A stretch of 15,136 bases of DNA from Sulfurimonas sp. UBA6792 (GCA_002452425.1 DKFQ01000045.1:1-15136); one strand, 5' to 3'; positions 1 through 7,101 are shown, counted from the first letter of the stretch. Notes: a model not told the origin generated them from the sequence alone. Made by a program: numbers and translations.

Positions 1-96
1 GAGCTTTTATGGCTTGCCGTCGCACTCACGCTCTACTCAGGATTTGAGTATCTTTGGGGATTTAGAACTGCACTTTTAGGAGTTAAAAAAGCATGA
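1..96 (+). CDS. pgsA: PgsA C-terminus (partial): CDP-diacylglycerol-glycerol-3-phosphate 3-phosphatidyltransferase
   Basis: An open frame enters from the left edge and ends at TGA 94-96, giving 31 residues that include a hydrophobic helix (WLAVALTLYSGFEYLW) and a short basic tail ending in VKKA. This fits the last membrane helix of PgsA, the inner-membrane enzyme that makes phosphatidylglycerol phosphate. The catalytic CDP-alcohol phosphotransferase motif lies outside the window, so the name rests on this tail and on the known pgsA-rseP order in Campylobacter. The stop overlaps the rseP start as ATGA, which suggests translational coupling. Confidence 0.65.
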   Translation, partial: ELLWLAVALTLYSGFEYLWGFRTALLGVKKA

Positions 97-1145
97 GTTT
101 TTTAGTATCGCTTCTCGTCCTCTCGGCACTTATCTTTTTTCATGAGCTTGGACACTACCTTGCAGCCCGCAGAATGGGCGTAAAAGTAGAGGTTTTTAGC
201 ATAGGTTTCGGTGCGAAAGTTGCCTCTTTTCATAAGTGGGGCAATGAGTGGCGGCTTGCACTCATCCCGCTTGGCGGCTATGTCAAGATGAAAGGGCAAG
301 ACGACAGCGACCCGACCAAAAAAAGCTATGACAGCGACAGTTACAATGTCAAGACACCGCTACAAAAGATGTTTATCCTCTTTGCAGGACCGCTTGCAAA
401 CTTTATTTTAGCTTTTGTTCTTTACTTTGTCATAGCTCTTGGCGGACCAAATATCCTCTCTCCCGTTATCGGTCAGATAGTCAAAGATTCTCCCGCATTT
501 ACGGCAGGCTTGGAGACTAACGACACTATCCGCTCTATCAACGGCACGGCTATAACAAAATGGGAAGAGATGGCAGAAATCATCGAACATGCCGATGGAA
601 CACTCAACTTTGAGGTTGAGAGAGCCGGCTACATACACTTTATAGCCGTTGCGCCAAAAATAACTCAGACAACAAATATGTTTAACGAGGTCATAGAGAA
701 AAAGATGATAGGCATAGGAAGTGCGGGAGCAACGCACAAACTCTCGCTTGGGTTGGAAGAGACGCTCTCTTATGCCACAAACCAAACTATCCACGCTTCC
801 ACCCTTATCTTTACGGGGCTTAAAAAACTCCTCTTTGGCGAAGTGCCTGCAAATGAGCTAGGCGGCGTTATCTCCATCGTCAAACTTACATCAGACGCAA
901 CAGATGCGGGATGGATGAGCGTACTCTTTTTTGCGGCTCTCATCTCCGTAAATCTCGGAGTTCTCAACCTCCTCCCCATCCCCGCACTCGATGGCGGACA
1001 CATTATGTTTAACCTCTATGAATTTCTATTTAGACGGGAAGTAAACGAGGAAATTATGGTAAAACTCACTATCGCTGGGTGGGTCATACTCATAGGACTT
1101 ATGGGGCTTGGACTTTATAATGATATCAACAGACTTATAGGATGA
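93..1145 (+). CDS. rseP: RIP metalloprotease RseP (site-2 protease family, M50)
   Basis: This is an inner-membrane zinc protease that cuts transmembrane segments of anti-sigma factors and leftover signal peptides. The zinc motif HELGH is at residues 17-21 in the first membrane helix, and the third ligand is in the conserved LDGGH at 299-303 after NLLPIPA. A single PDZ domain spans about residues 122-190, where E. coli RseP has two. The length of 350 residues is normal for the one-PDZ form. Hydrophobic segments are at about 1-16, 92-116, 275-297 and 325-342. The start is fixed by the ATGA overlap with pgsA and by HELGH lying just after the first helix. yggS follows after 4 bases. No anti-sigma gene is nearby, so the substrate is unknown. 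Confidence 0.93.
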   Translation: MSFLVSLLVLSALIFFHELGHYLAARRMGVKVEVFSIGFGAKVASFHKWGNEWRLALIPLGGYVKMKGQDDSDPTKKSYDSDSYNVKTPLQKMFILFAGPLANFILAFVLYFVIALGGPNILSPVIGQIVKDSPAFTAGLETNDTIRSINGTAITKWEEMAEIIEHADGTLNFEVERAGYIHFIAVAPKITQTTNMFNEVIEKKMIGIGSAGATHKLSLGLEETLSYATNQTIHASTLIFTGLKKLLFGEVPANELGGVISIVKLTSDATDAGWMSVLFFAALISVNLGVLNLLPIPALDGGHIMFNLYEFLFRREVNEEIMVKLTIAGWVILIGLMGLGLYNDINRLIG

Positions 1146-1149
1146 AAAA

Positions 1150-1824
1150 ATGAACAAAGAAGAGTACAAAATTTATATAGACGATGTGATTAGAAGAGTT
1201 GAGTTTGCTAGAGTGCGTTTTGATGAGAAACATATAGTCAAGATTGTAGCTATCAGCAAATACTCCACCGCAGATGAGATAAAAGCACTCTACGAGATAG
1301 GTCAAAGGGCTTTTGGAGAGAACAAAGTTCAGGATTTAAGAGCAAAAAGTACAGAACTTGAGGAGTTGCCGCTTGAGTGGCACTTTGTGGGAAATCTGCA
1401 AAAAAACAAAATCAACAATCTGCTTGACATAAACCCTGCCCTTTTTCAAGGACTTGATTCGTTAGAGCTTGCACTTGAGCTTCAAAAAAAGCTAGAAGCC
1501 AGAGAGATGACGCTTGATGCACTTTTGCAGATAAACTCCGCAAAAGAGGAGTCAAAGCACGGTGTTATGCCAGAAGTTGCAGTTGAAATTTACAAACAGA
1601 TACAAAATGAGTGTCCAAATATTCATCTAAAAGGTGTTATGAGCATCGGTGCACATACGGAAGATAAAGCGGTTATAAAAAAGAGTTTTGAGACTACTTA
1701 CAACATCTATAAGCAGCTAGAGGGTGCAACCATCTGCTCAATGGGCATGAGCGGTGATTTTGAACTTGCCATCGAGTGCGGCTCAAATATGGTTCGCCTT
1801 GGCTCTGTTATGTTTAACAAATAA
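1150..1824 (+). CDS. yggS: PLP homeostasis protein, YggS/PLPBP family
   Basis: This is a cytosolic pyridoxal 5'-phosphate binding protein of the alanine-racemase-like barrel fold. The family buffers free PLP and affects amino-acid and keto-acid balance, with no established catalytic reaction. The expected PLP lysine is K37 in VAISK. Other family signatures are GENKVQDL (56-63), HFVGNLQKNK (78-87), a central MSIGAH and the C-terminal phosphate-binding SMGMSGDFELAI and GSNMVRLG. The length of 224 residues is typical. An AGGA eight bases before the ATG can serve as ribosome binding site and lies over the rseP stop, so the gene is probably the third member of the pgsA-rseP-yggS transcript. Its stop codon is part of the hairpin at 1822-1844. 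Confidence 0.92.
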   Translation: MNKEEYKIYIDDVIRRVEFARVRFDEKHIVKIVAISKYSTADEIKALYEIGQRAFGENKVQDLRAKSTELEELPLEWHFVGNLQKNKINNLLDINPALFQGLDSLELALELQKKLEAREMTLDALLQINSAKEESKHGVMPEVAVEIYKQIQNECPNIHLKGVMSIGAHTEDKAVIKKSFETTYNIYKQLEGATICSMGMSGDFELAIECGSNMVRLGSVMFNK

Positions 1825-1844
1825 CTCCTCAAAAAGAGGAGTTA
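1822..1844 (-). terminator. Hairpin between convergent yggS and carbonic anhydrase genes
   Basis: The hairpin has a perfect 9-bp stem (TAACTCCTC with GAGGAGTTA) and a 5-base loop. Read on the minus strand the loop is TTTTT and the stem is followed by TTTGTT, a weak U-rich tail, so it best fits termination of the carbonic anhydrase gene. On the plus strand the stem is followed by A residues, so termination of yggS would be less typical, although the yggS stop codon is inside the stem. Confidence 0.6.
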
Positions 1845-1849
1845 AAAAA

Positions 1850-2602
1850 CTACTGCATAACCTTTCTCGCATTTAGCGGTTGCACAGGTCTGTTGTTTGC
1901 ATGTCCCATCACATCAAAGAACTTCTTTACCTGCTCTTTTGAGATCGTTGCATACTCCTCAAGTACTAGCCATCTTACCCCTTCGCTGCACGGTGGTGTT
2001 GTCAAAGAGCCGTTAAATCTATAATAATCTCTCTCTTTTGGAAGCATCTCGCTTATCATCGCATCGCTCAAGCCGCATGCTGCTTTTTCATCTGCTTTTT
2101 GAGGCATTTTTGACCAAATTTTGCTGATAACATTGTTCTCTTTGCCCTCTTCAAACATCAGTGCCACAACAGCCAACTCACCATCTTTTGAAGCGTGAAC
2201 GAAATGTGCTTCAAAAGGAAAACTTTTGCCCTCAATCGTATTTTCACTCGGTGTATGAAAGTGGAACTGCTTTAAGTAAAAAGTGATTCCATCAACGGTT
2301 ATGCTGCTTCCATCTTCGACATTTACTTGGATGGTGTGCCCATTGTTAATCACGCTATTTGCTTTCGTTTTGTAGTCAAACTTGATTTTTTCAAGTCCTT
2401 TTGTTGCAACCACTCCGCTTTTTGAGATATCGATTGGCGATTGGGATTTTCCATGTTTACACGTACCATACTCTGGAGACAAATCTCCCCACTTCTCAGG
2501 TGCTTCATGCCCTGTATAACCCCAATGTGTTCCATGACCGCCTGCTAAAAGCGAACTACTTAGTGCTAATGCACATAAACTACCTACTAGTATTTTTTTC
2601 AT
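1850..2602 (-). CDS. Periplasmic alpha-carbonic anhydrase
   Basis: This zinc enzyme interconverts CO2 and bicarbonate. Residues 1-20 form a Sec signal peptide (MKKI, hydrophobic core, cleavage probably after SLLA), so it acts in the periplasm. The zinc histidines are H114 and H116 in QFHFHTPSE and H133 in EAHFVH. H89 in NNGH fits the proton-shuttle position, and T201-T202 before PPC fit the active-site threonine. C48 and C205 are the usual disulfide pair of bacterial alpha enzymes. The length of 250 residues matches the H. pylori-type family. TAGGAGA at 2609-2615 is a good ribosome binding site that supports this start, and a perfect TATAAT lies at 2628-2633 on the minus strand. In an autotroph it could supply inorganic carbon or buffer the periplasm; this role is inferred. 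Confidence 0.95.
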   Translation of the reverse strand: MKKILVGSLCALALSSSLLAGGHGTHWGYTGHEAPEKWGDLSPEYGTCKHGKSQSPIDISKSGVVATKGLEKIKFDYKTKANSVINNGHTIQVNVEDGSSITVDGITFYLKQFHFHTPSENTIEGKSFPFEAHFVHASKDGELAVVALMFEEGKENNVISKIWSKMPQKADEKAACGLSDAMISEMLPKERDYYRFNGSLTTPPCSEGVRWLVLEEYATISKEQVKKFFDVMGHANNRPVQPLNARKVMQ

Positions 2603-2627
2603 TATTTATCTCCTATTTTGATAGATT

Positions 2628-2633
2628 ATTATA
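2628..2633 (-). promoter_or_regulatory. -10 box of the carbonic anhydrase gene
   Basis: Read on the minus strand this is a perfect TATAAT within an AT-rich stretch. It would give a start near 2621, a leader of about 20 bases, and a well-spaced ribosome binding site at 2609-2615. There is no clear -35, as is common for housekeeping promoters in Campylobacterota. Confidence 0.65.
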
Positions 2634-2655
2634 TCTTTTAAAAATAAAATTTCAC

Positions 2656-2661
2656 TACAAT
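2656..2661 (+). promoter_or_regulatory. -10 box abutting the flavoprotein start (leaderless candidate)
   Basis: TACAAT ends five bases before the ATG at 2667, so transcription would begin at or next to the A of the start codon. No purine-rich ribosome binding site precedes this ATG. The gene may therefore be expressed from a leaderless mRNA. Confidence 0.55.
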
Positions 2662-2666
2662 AGCGC

Positions 2667-3911
2667 ATGAAAAAAATAATAAAATACAATCTTATCGTCA
2701 TTGGTGCAGGGGCTGCCGGGATGATGGCTGCCATCACTGCTGCAAGAGATGGCAGAAGTGTGCTGCTTTTAGAGAAACTTCCACAAGTTGGCGCAAAACT
2801 CAAAGCCACGGGTGGTGGACGATGCAACCTTACAAACACCCTCTCCAATGAAGATTTTATGGCTAAGTTTGGTCGCAACGGTCGCTTTATGCAAGATGCA
2901 CTTAGAGTGTTTGACTATAAAGCCTTAATAGAGTTTTTAGAAAGCATTGGTGTTGCGACGCATGCACCCGATGGCTTTCGAATTTTTCCCACTTCTCACT
3001 CTTCACAAACAATTTTATCGGCTTTTGAAAATGAGATGCAGCGTCTTGGTGTAGAAGTTTTAACATCGCAAAAAGTTCAAAAAATTCTGCATTTACACAA
3101 CAGCGTAACAGGTGTAGAGACAAATGAGGAGATATTTTATGCCAACAATGTCGTAATCGCCACGGGCGGGCTTGGGTATCCTACTCTTGGAGCAGAGGGA
3201 GAGGGACATGAGATGGCAAAAGAGCTTGGGCACAAAGTAACAGAGCTTCACCCAGCTATGATGCCGCTTCACGCAAAAGAGGAGTGGGTGGCTGCTTGTC
3301 GTGCCGATACGATTGCAAAAGTTGAACTTAAAGTTGCCATAAAAAAACATAGCAAATTCAGAGCTACCGGAGATTTGATTTTTACAAAAAATGGCATAAG
3401 AGGTCCTGTCGTACTTGATGCGGCAAGAGAGATAACCCCGCTTTTGAACGAATACGGTGAAGTTCCTCTGCTTCTTAATCTCACCAAAGGGATGAACGAG
3501 GAGCAAATCACAAAACACCTCAAAGATGCAGCAACAAAAAATCCACAAAGCACCATGTTAGAACTTATCACGACATTGCTTCCTGCTGCACTATCAAATG
3601 AGTTGTGTCACCTAGCCCAAATCGATGCGCAAACAACCTACAAGAAAATCTCAGGAGCGCAAAGAGCAAAACTGATAGAGCTTCTTGCTTGGACACCGCT
3701 CACGGTTATCGGGCATGATGGGTTTAAAATGGCGATGATTACCCGCGGCGGCGTTGATTTAAAAGAGATAGACCCAAAGACCATGCAGAGCAAACTTATA
3801 GATGGATTGTACTTTTGCGGAGAGATTATGAATCTTGATGGTCCATGCGGAGGATACAACCTACAGTGGAGTTTTTCTAGCGGGTATCTCGCCGGTCAGC
3901 TTAAAAACTAA
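2667..3911 (+). CDS. NAD(P)/FAD-dependent oxidoreductase, HI0933/BaiN/YhiN family
   Basis: This is a flavoprotein of about normal family length (414 residues). The N-terminal FAD motif VIGAGAAGMMAA is at 11-22, followed by the acidic end of the second strand (LLLEK) and the family signature GGGRCNLTN (49-57). A second strand-turn segment, VVIATGGLGYPTLG, is typical of the family, and the C-terminus carries GLYFCGEIMNLDGPCGGYN, which closes over the flavin. The family is broadly conserved but its substrates are poorly defined; a gut bacterial relative reduces bile-acid intermediates and others are called aminoacetone oxidases, so I assign only the family. It is divergent from the carbonic anhydrase gene across 64 bases. 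The start has no ribosome binding site, and other candidate starts would remove the FAD motif. Confidence 0.88.
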   Translation: MKKIIKYNLIVIGAGAAGMMAAITAARDGRSVLLLEKLPQVGAKLKATGGGRCNLTNTLSNEDFMAKFGRNGRFMQDALRVFDYKALIEFLESIGVATHAPDGFRIFPTSHSSQTILSAFENEMQRLGVEVLTSQKVQKILHLHNSVTGVETNEEIFYANNVVIATGGLGYPTLGAEGEGHEMAKELGHKVTELHPAMMPLHAKEEWVAACRADTIAKVELKVAIKKHSKFRATGDLIFTKNGIRGPVVLDAAREITPLLNEYGEVPLLLNLTKGMNEEQITKHLKDAATKNPQSTMLELITTLLPAALSNELCHLAQIDAQTTYKKISGAQRAKLIELLAWTPLTVIGHDGFKMAMITRGGVDLKEIDPKTMQSKLIDGLYFCGEIMNLDGPCGGYNLQWSFSSGYLAGQLKN

Positions 3912-3927
3912 GCTTATATAAAAACAT

Positions 3928-4013
3928 CGTTTTTGGAAGTGAGGCTTCAGCCTCGTCTATTCTTTAGTACGAAGCTTGAGGGGGTTTACGGGACTAAAGT
4001 CCCACTTCCTACG
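3928..4013. repeat. Paired REP-like palindromes in inverted orientation (REPIN-like)
   Basis: The gap between the flavoprotein gene and thiE holds two short hairpins facing each other: GAGGCT-TC-AGCCTC at 3941-3954 and GGGACT-AA-AGTCCC at 3990-4003. They are flanked by GGAAGTG (3935-3941) and its complement CACTTCC (4003-4009). Read outward-in on the two strands, the units share GGAAGTG, a two-base-loop hairpin and CGT; the stems differ but each is fully paired. This is the layout of REP pairs mobilised by RAYT (TnpA-REP) transposases; no such gene is in the window. A related copy lies at 7106-7186. It may also serve as a 3' end structure, but there is no U tract. Confidence 0.7.
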
Positions 4014-4028
4014 AGAAAGTAAATTCTG

Positions 4029-4580
4029 TTAGTAAAAGTAGCGTATAGAAGCAAAACCGTACGCTTTTGTCTGCTCTATCATGGCAACATGTTCCCCAGT
4101 CACGATGCCGCCAAGAGCGAAAACTTTGATATCACAAATCTCTAAAACTTCTCTCAAATCCTCTATCCCCTTTGGCTCTCCTTTGTTCGGTGAAGCAAAG
4201 ATAGGGCTGTAAGTCACAGCATCGGCTCCCAACATCTGCGCTCTTAAAACCTCTTCATGCGTATGCGTGCTTATGATTACAAAAAGCCCCATTTTTTTGG
4301 CTTCTGCTACCATGTCAAACTGGCTTGAAGTCAGATGTACACCACTTGCGCCGAGTTTTTTTGCCAAAACACTATCTTGATGCAAGAAAGATTTTACATT
4401 TTCAAATTTTTTACACTCCGCAACAAATACAGCAGCAATTTCATCATAATTTTGTGTATTTTTATCACGGTAAAGAACAAAATCCGGTTGATGTTTTTCT
4501 ATCTGCTTACACAGATTTAAACAAAACTCTCCTGAAGTGTCTCCGTAAAATTCCCGAGATGTCATCAAATATTTTTGCAT
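4029..4580 (-). CDS. ThiE/TenI-like thiamine phosphate synthase family protein
   Basis: This is a small TIM-barrel protein (183 residues) of the thiamine monophosphate synthase superfamily, which joins the pyrimidine and thiazole halves of thiamine (ThiE) or aromatises the thiazole (TenI). Recognisable elements are LYRDK (36-40), GASGVHL (77-83), STHTHEE (104-110), GADAVTYSPIFASPNKG (118-134) and ALGGI (155-159). The magnesium/pyrophosphate motif, usually an ND pair before GADGVHLGQ, reads HQD (67-69), and the following GQ is replaced by TSSQ, so ThiE activity is not assured and I leave the symbol empty. No ribosome binding site is visible before the ATG at 4580; M6 is an alternative but would remove residues that align with the family N-terminus. 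The large palindrome starts 10 bases upstream and may have separated the gene from its original promoter. Confidence 0.78.
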   Translation of the reverse strand: MQKYLMTSREFYGDTSGEFCLNLCKQIEKHQPDFVLYRDKNTQNYDEIAAVFVAECKKFENVKSFLHQDSVLAKKLGASGVHLTSSQFDMVAEAKKMGLFVIISTHTHEEVLRAQMLGADAVTYSPIFASPNKGEPKGIEDLREVLEICDIKVFALGGIVTGEHVAMIEQTKAYGFASIRYFY

Positions 4581-4590
4581 TTTAAAAACT

Positions 4591-4862
4591 TTAAGTCCTT
4601 AGTCATAAATAACCCCAGCTTCAGCAATAAGAAAATAGCTCTAGTGCTAGGCAGATTTTCGCAGGACTAGTTATACTAATTCAAGAAAATCTAACGACGC
4701 TAGTAGGCTATTTTCTTATTGCCCGAAGGGAAGTTTAAAAAGAGGGCTACTGCGAAGTACGAAACTTTTTGCAGCACAATAAGTGCAACTGCAAAGTTTC
4801 GCCTCACATTAGCCCTCTTTTTAAGCTTCTGAAGTTGGGGTTATTTATGACTAAGGACTTAA
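4591..4862. repeat. 272-bp three-branched palindrome (MITE-like element or structured RNA)
   Basis: The outer arms are 34 bases each, 4591-4624 and 4829-4862, complementary except for one G-T pair (4618 with 4835). Inside are two side arms. Arm 1 is a perfect 16-bp stem (GCAATAAGAAAATAGC at 4624-4639 with 4707-4722), carrying a further 8-bp stem (AGATTTTC 4653-4660 with 4685-4692). Arm 2 is 19 bp (4731-4749 with 4810-4828, one T-G pair) and carries a 13-bp stem (4760-4774 with 4789-4801, two-base bulge). A small CCC-GAA-GGG hairpin sits between the arms. The tips contain TTAA, so each end offers a TA, as expected of IS630/Tc1-type insertion. I see no convincing protein in it. It could be a non-autonomous transposon, a structured RNA, or a regulatory leader of nrdD. 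Confidence 0.85.
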
Positions 4863-4919
4863 TTTTCAATTTTTTTACAACTCTAGGATTATACCTTGTA
4901 GCAATTAATAGAGCCATTC

Positions 4920-4936
4920 GTGACACCTCTGTGACA
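4920..4936 (+). promoter_or_regulatory. Tandem GTGACA repeat upstream of nrdD
   Basis: GTGACA occurs at 4920-4925 and again at 4931-4936, exactly 11 bases apart, which is one helical turn. Direct repeats with this spacing are typical of sites bound by OmpR/PhoB-type regulators. They lie just upstream of the probable nrdD promoter. The regulator is unknown. Confidence 0.35.
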
Positions 4937-4967
4937 TTTTTCATTAGAGTTTTTTAACTTCTCTTCC

Positions 4968-4973
4968 TATAAA
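4968..4973 (+). promoter_or_regulatory. Probable -10 box of the nrdD operon
   Basis: TATAAA here would place the start near 4980 and give a leader of about 25 bases containing the ribosome binding site AAGGGGAG (4993-5000). A competing TTATAC lies at 4984-4989, too close to the gene for that ribosome binding site to be included. Confidence 0.4.
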
Positions 4974-5004
4974 CTACCAAACTTTTATACGCAAGGGGAG
5001 AATT

Positions 5005-7101
5005 ATGGTTGAAACTATTTTAAAAAGAGACGGAACACAAAAGGAGTTTTTATCTTTTAAAATTGAAGATGCAATCAAAAAAGCATTCAAATCCCAAAAC
5101 GTCACATACGATAGCACGGTTTTTTTCAATGTTCTTGATCAACTCAAAAGCAAGAGAGTTGTAGCCGTTGAAGACATCCAAGATATGATAGAAAAAGAGC
5201 TCTATAAAGCTCGCTATTTTGATGTTATGCGTTCTTTTATGATCTACCGCCATACACACAAGATGCAAAGAGACAGCATCTTAAGTGAAGATACAACTTA
5301 TATCAACTCCACGCAAACCATAGAAGAGTACATTTTAGGAACAGACTGGCGTATCAAAGCCAACTCAAATACAGGCTACTCCAATGCAGGACTTGTCAAC
5401 AACACGGCAGGCAAAGTCATAGCAAACTACTGGCTTGACAAGGTTTACTCCAAAGAAGAAGGATACGCTCACCGTAACGGCGACTACCATATCCATGACC
5501 TTGACTGCTTAACCGGATACTGTGCGGGATGGAGTTTAAGAGTTCTTTTGGATGAGGGCTTTAACGGCGTGAGAGGAAGAGTTGAGAGTGACGCTCCAAG
5601 ACACTTCCGTGAAGCTTTAGGGCAAATGGCAAACTTTTTGGGAATTTTACAAAGTGAATGGGCAGGTGCGCAGGCATTTAGCTCTTTTGACACATACTTG
5701 GCACCTTATGCTTTTAAAGACAAACTTCCATTTAATGACATCAAAAAAGCGATAAGAAGTTTTGTATATAATCTCAACGTACCTGCTCGTTGGGGACAGT
5801 CGCCTTTTACAAATATCACGATTGACTGGACAGTACCACAGGATCTTAAAGACCAGATTCCTACATCCAAGCAGGTGCATCTTTTTAAAAATATTCTTGA
5901 TAGTGAACTAGAAGAGATGGCGAAGCAAAGAGGTGTGAACTCTTTAGAGAGCATGACGTATAAAGATTTTCAGCCTGAGATGAATCTTATCAACCGTGCA
6001 TACTATGAGATTATGACTGAGGGCGACTTAACTGGACAGCCCTTTACATTCCCTATACCGACAGTAAACATCACGGAAGATTTTGACTGGTATGGTGAAA
6101 ACACTGACATCTTGTTTGAAAACACGGCAAAAGTAGGCTCTTCTTACTTTCAAAACTTTATCGGCTCGCAGTATAAGCGTGACGCAAATGGCAATCTTGT
6201 TCCAAATGAAGAGGCATACAAACCTGGACATGTCCGCTCGATGTGTTGCCGTTTACAGCTTGACTTAAGAGAGCTTTTAAAGCGCGGCGGCGGGCTTTTT
6301 GGAAGTGCAGAGATGACAGGTTCTATCGGAGTTGTCACTATCAATATGGCTAGACTTGGTTTCTTGTATAAAGGCAACAAAGAGGGTCTTTACAAACGTC
6401 TTGATGAGCTTATGCTACATGCAAAATCTACACTAGAAAAGAAGCGTGTATTTATCCAAGAGATGTATGAAAGAGGTCTCTACCCTTATACAAAACGCTA
6501 TTTACCTGGGTTTAGAAACCACTTCTCAACTATCGGTGTAAACGGTATCAATGAGATGATAAGAAACTTTACAAGTGACAGTTACGACATCGCCGACAAG
6601 CGTGGCGAAGAGTTTGCAATTGAGCTTCTTGAGTATATCAGAGACAGAATGGTTCAGTTTCAAGAGGAGACAGGTAACCTCTACAACCTTGAAGCAACAC
6701 CTGCAGAGGGGACAACGTACAGATTTGCAAAAGAGGACAAGAAGCGTTATGGCGGCTCTATCATCCAAGCTGGAATGGGTGACAACATCTACTATACAAA
6801 CTCTTCTCAAATACCGGTTGATTTGACAAATGACCCGTTTGAAGCTCTTAGACTTCAAGATGATTTGCAGTGCAAATACACGGGCGGAACAGTACTTCAC
6901 CTCTATATGCAAGAGAAGATCAGCTCCACAGAAGCGTGCCGTAAGCTTGTGAAAAATGTTATCACGAACTTTAGGCTTCCATACATTACAGTTACTCCGC
7001 TCTTCTCGGTGTGTCCAAAACATGGCTACATCCCTGGAGAGCATGAGTACTGCCCTAAGTGTGATGAAGAGTTACTTAGTAATGTTGTTATTGCATCGTA
7101 A
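5005..7101 (+). CDS. nrdD: Anaerobic (class III) ribonucleoside-triphosphate reductase, large part lacking the glycyl-radical loop
   Basis: NrdD reduces ribonucleotides to deoxyribonucleotides without oxygen by glycyl/thiyl radical chemistry. Residues 1-90 are an ATP-cone allosteric domain (ILKRDGTQKEF). The barrel carries YHIHDLDCLTGYC (161-173), SPFTNITIDW (266-275) and RSMCCRL (411-417), where C414/C415 are candidates for the thiyl-radical cysteine. PAEGTTYRFAKED is also typical. The C-terminus has a zinc site, C670, H673, C683 and C686, in a CPKH...CPKC arrangement. The chain then stops at 698, although family members continue directly into an RVxGY glycyl-radical loop. That loop is encoded separately at 7219-7371. 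AAGGGGAG at 4993-5000 supports the start. A single early stop in this copy alone is possible, but the downstream ORF is intact and well initiated. Confidence 0.92.
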   Translation: MVETILKRDGTQKEFLSFKIEDAIKKAFKSQNVTYDSTVFFNVLDQLKSKRVVAVEDIQDMIEKELYKARYFDVMRSFMIYRHTHKMQRDSILSEDTTYINSTQTIEEYILGTDWRIKANSNTGYSNAGLVNNTAGKVIANYWLDKVYSKEEGYAHRNGDYHIHDLDCLTGYCAGWSLRVLLDEGFNGVRGRVESDAPRHFREALGQMANFLGILQSEWAGAQAFSSFDTYLAPYAFKDKLPFNDIKKAIRSFVYNLNVPARWGQSPFTNITIDWTVPQDLKDQIPTSKQVHLFKNILDSELEEMAKQRGVNSLESMTYKDFQPEMNLINRAYYEIMTEGDLTGQPFTFPIPTVNITEDFDWYGENTDILFENTAKVGSSYFQNFIGSQYKRDANGNLVPNEEAYKPGHVRSMCCRLQLDLRELLKRGGGLFGSAEMTGSIGVVTINMARLGFLYKGNKEGLYKRLDELMLHAKSTLEKKRVFIQEMYERGLYPYTKRYLPGFRNHFSTIGVNGINEMIRNFTSDSYDIADKRGEEFAIELLEYIRDRMVQFQEETGNLYNLEATPAEGTTYRFAKEDKKRYGGSIIQAGMGDNIYYTNSSQIPVDLTNDPFEALRLQDDLQCKYTGGTVLHLYMQEKISSTEACRKLVKNVITNFRLPYITVTPLFSVCPKHGYIPGEHEYCPKCDEELLSNVVIAS

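Noticed and set aside
408..794. Minus-strand open frame inside rseP (128 codons)
   Set aside because: It is a shadow of the rseP reading frame with no start signal and no recognisable product.
3093..3571. Two overlapping minus-strand open frames inside the flavoprotein gene
   Set aside because: They are antisense to a clear FAD protein, rich in cysteine and phenylalanine as shadow frames often are, and lack ribosome binding sites.
3990..4003. Intrinsic terminator of the flavoprotein or thiE-like gene
   Set aside because: The hairpin has no U tract on either side, so the REP-like reading is better supported.
3928..4013. CRISPR array or tRNA-like structure
   Set aside because: There are only two short inverted hairpins, without regular repeat-spacer units, and no tRNA arms or anticodon loop.
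4769..4957. Open frame of 62 codons across the right arm of the palindrome
   Set aside because: Half of it is the inverted-repeat sequence, it has no ribosome binding site, and the product has no recognisable pattern.
6526..7044. Long minus-strand open frame inside nrdD (172 codons)
   Set aside because: It is antisense to well-conserved nrdD sequence, and its translation shows no domain and an improbable composition.
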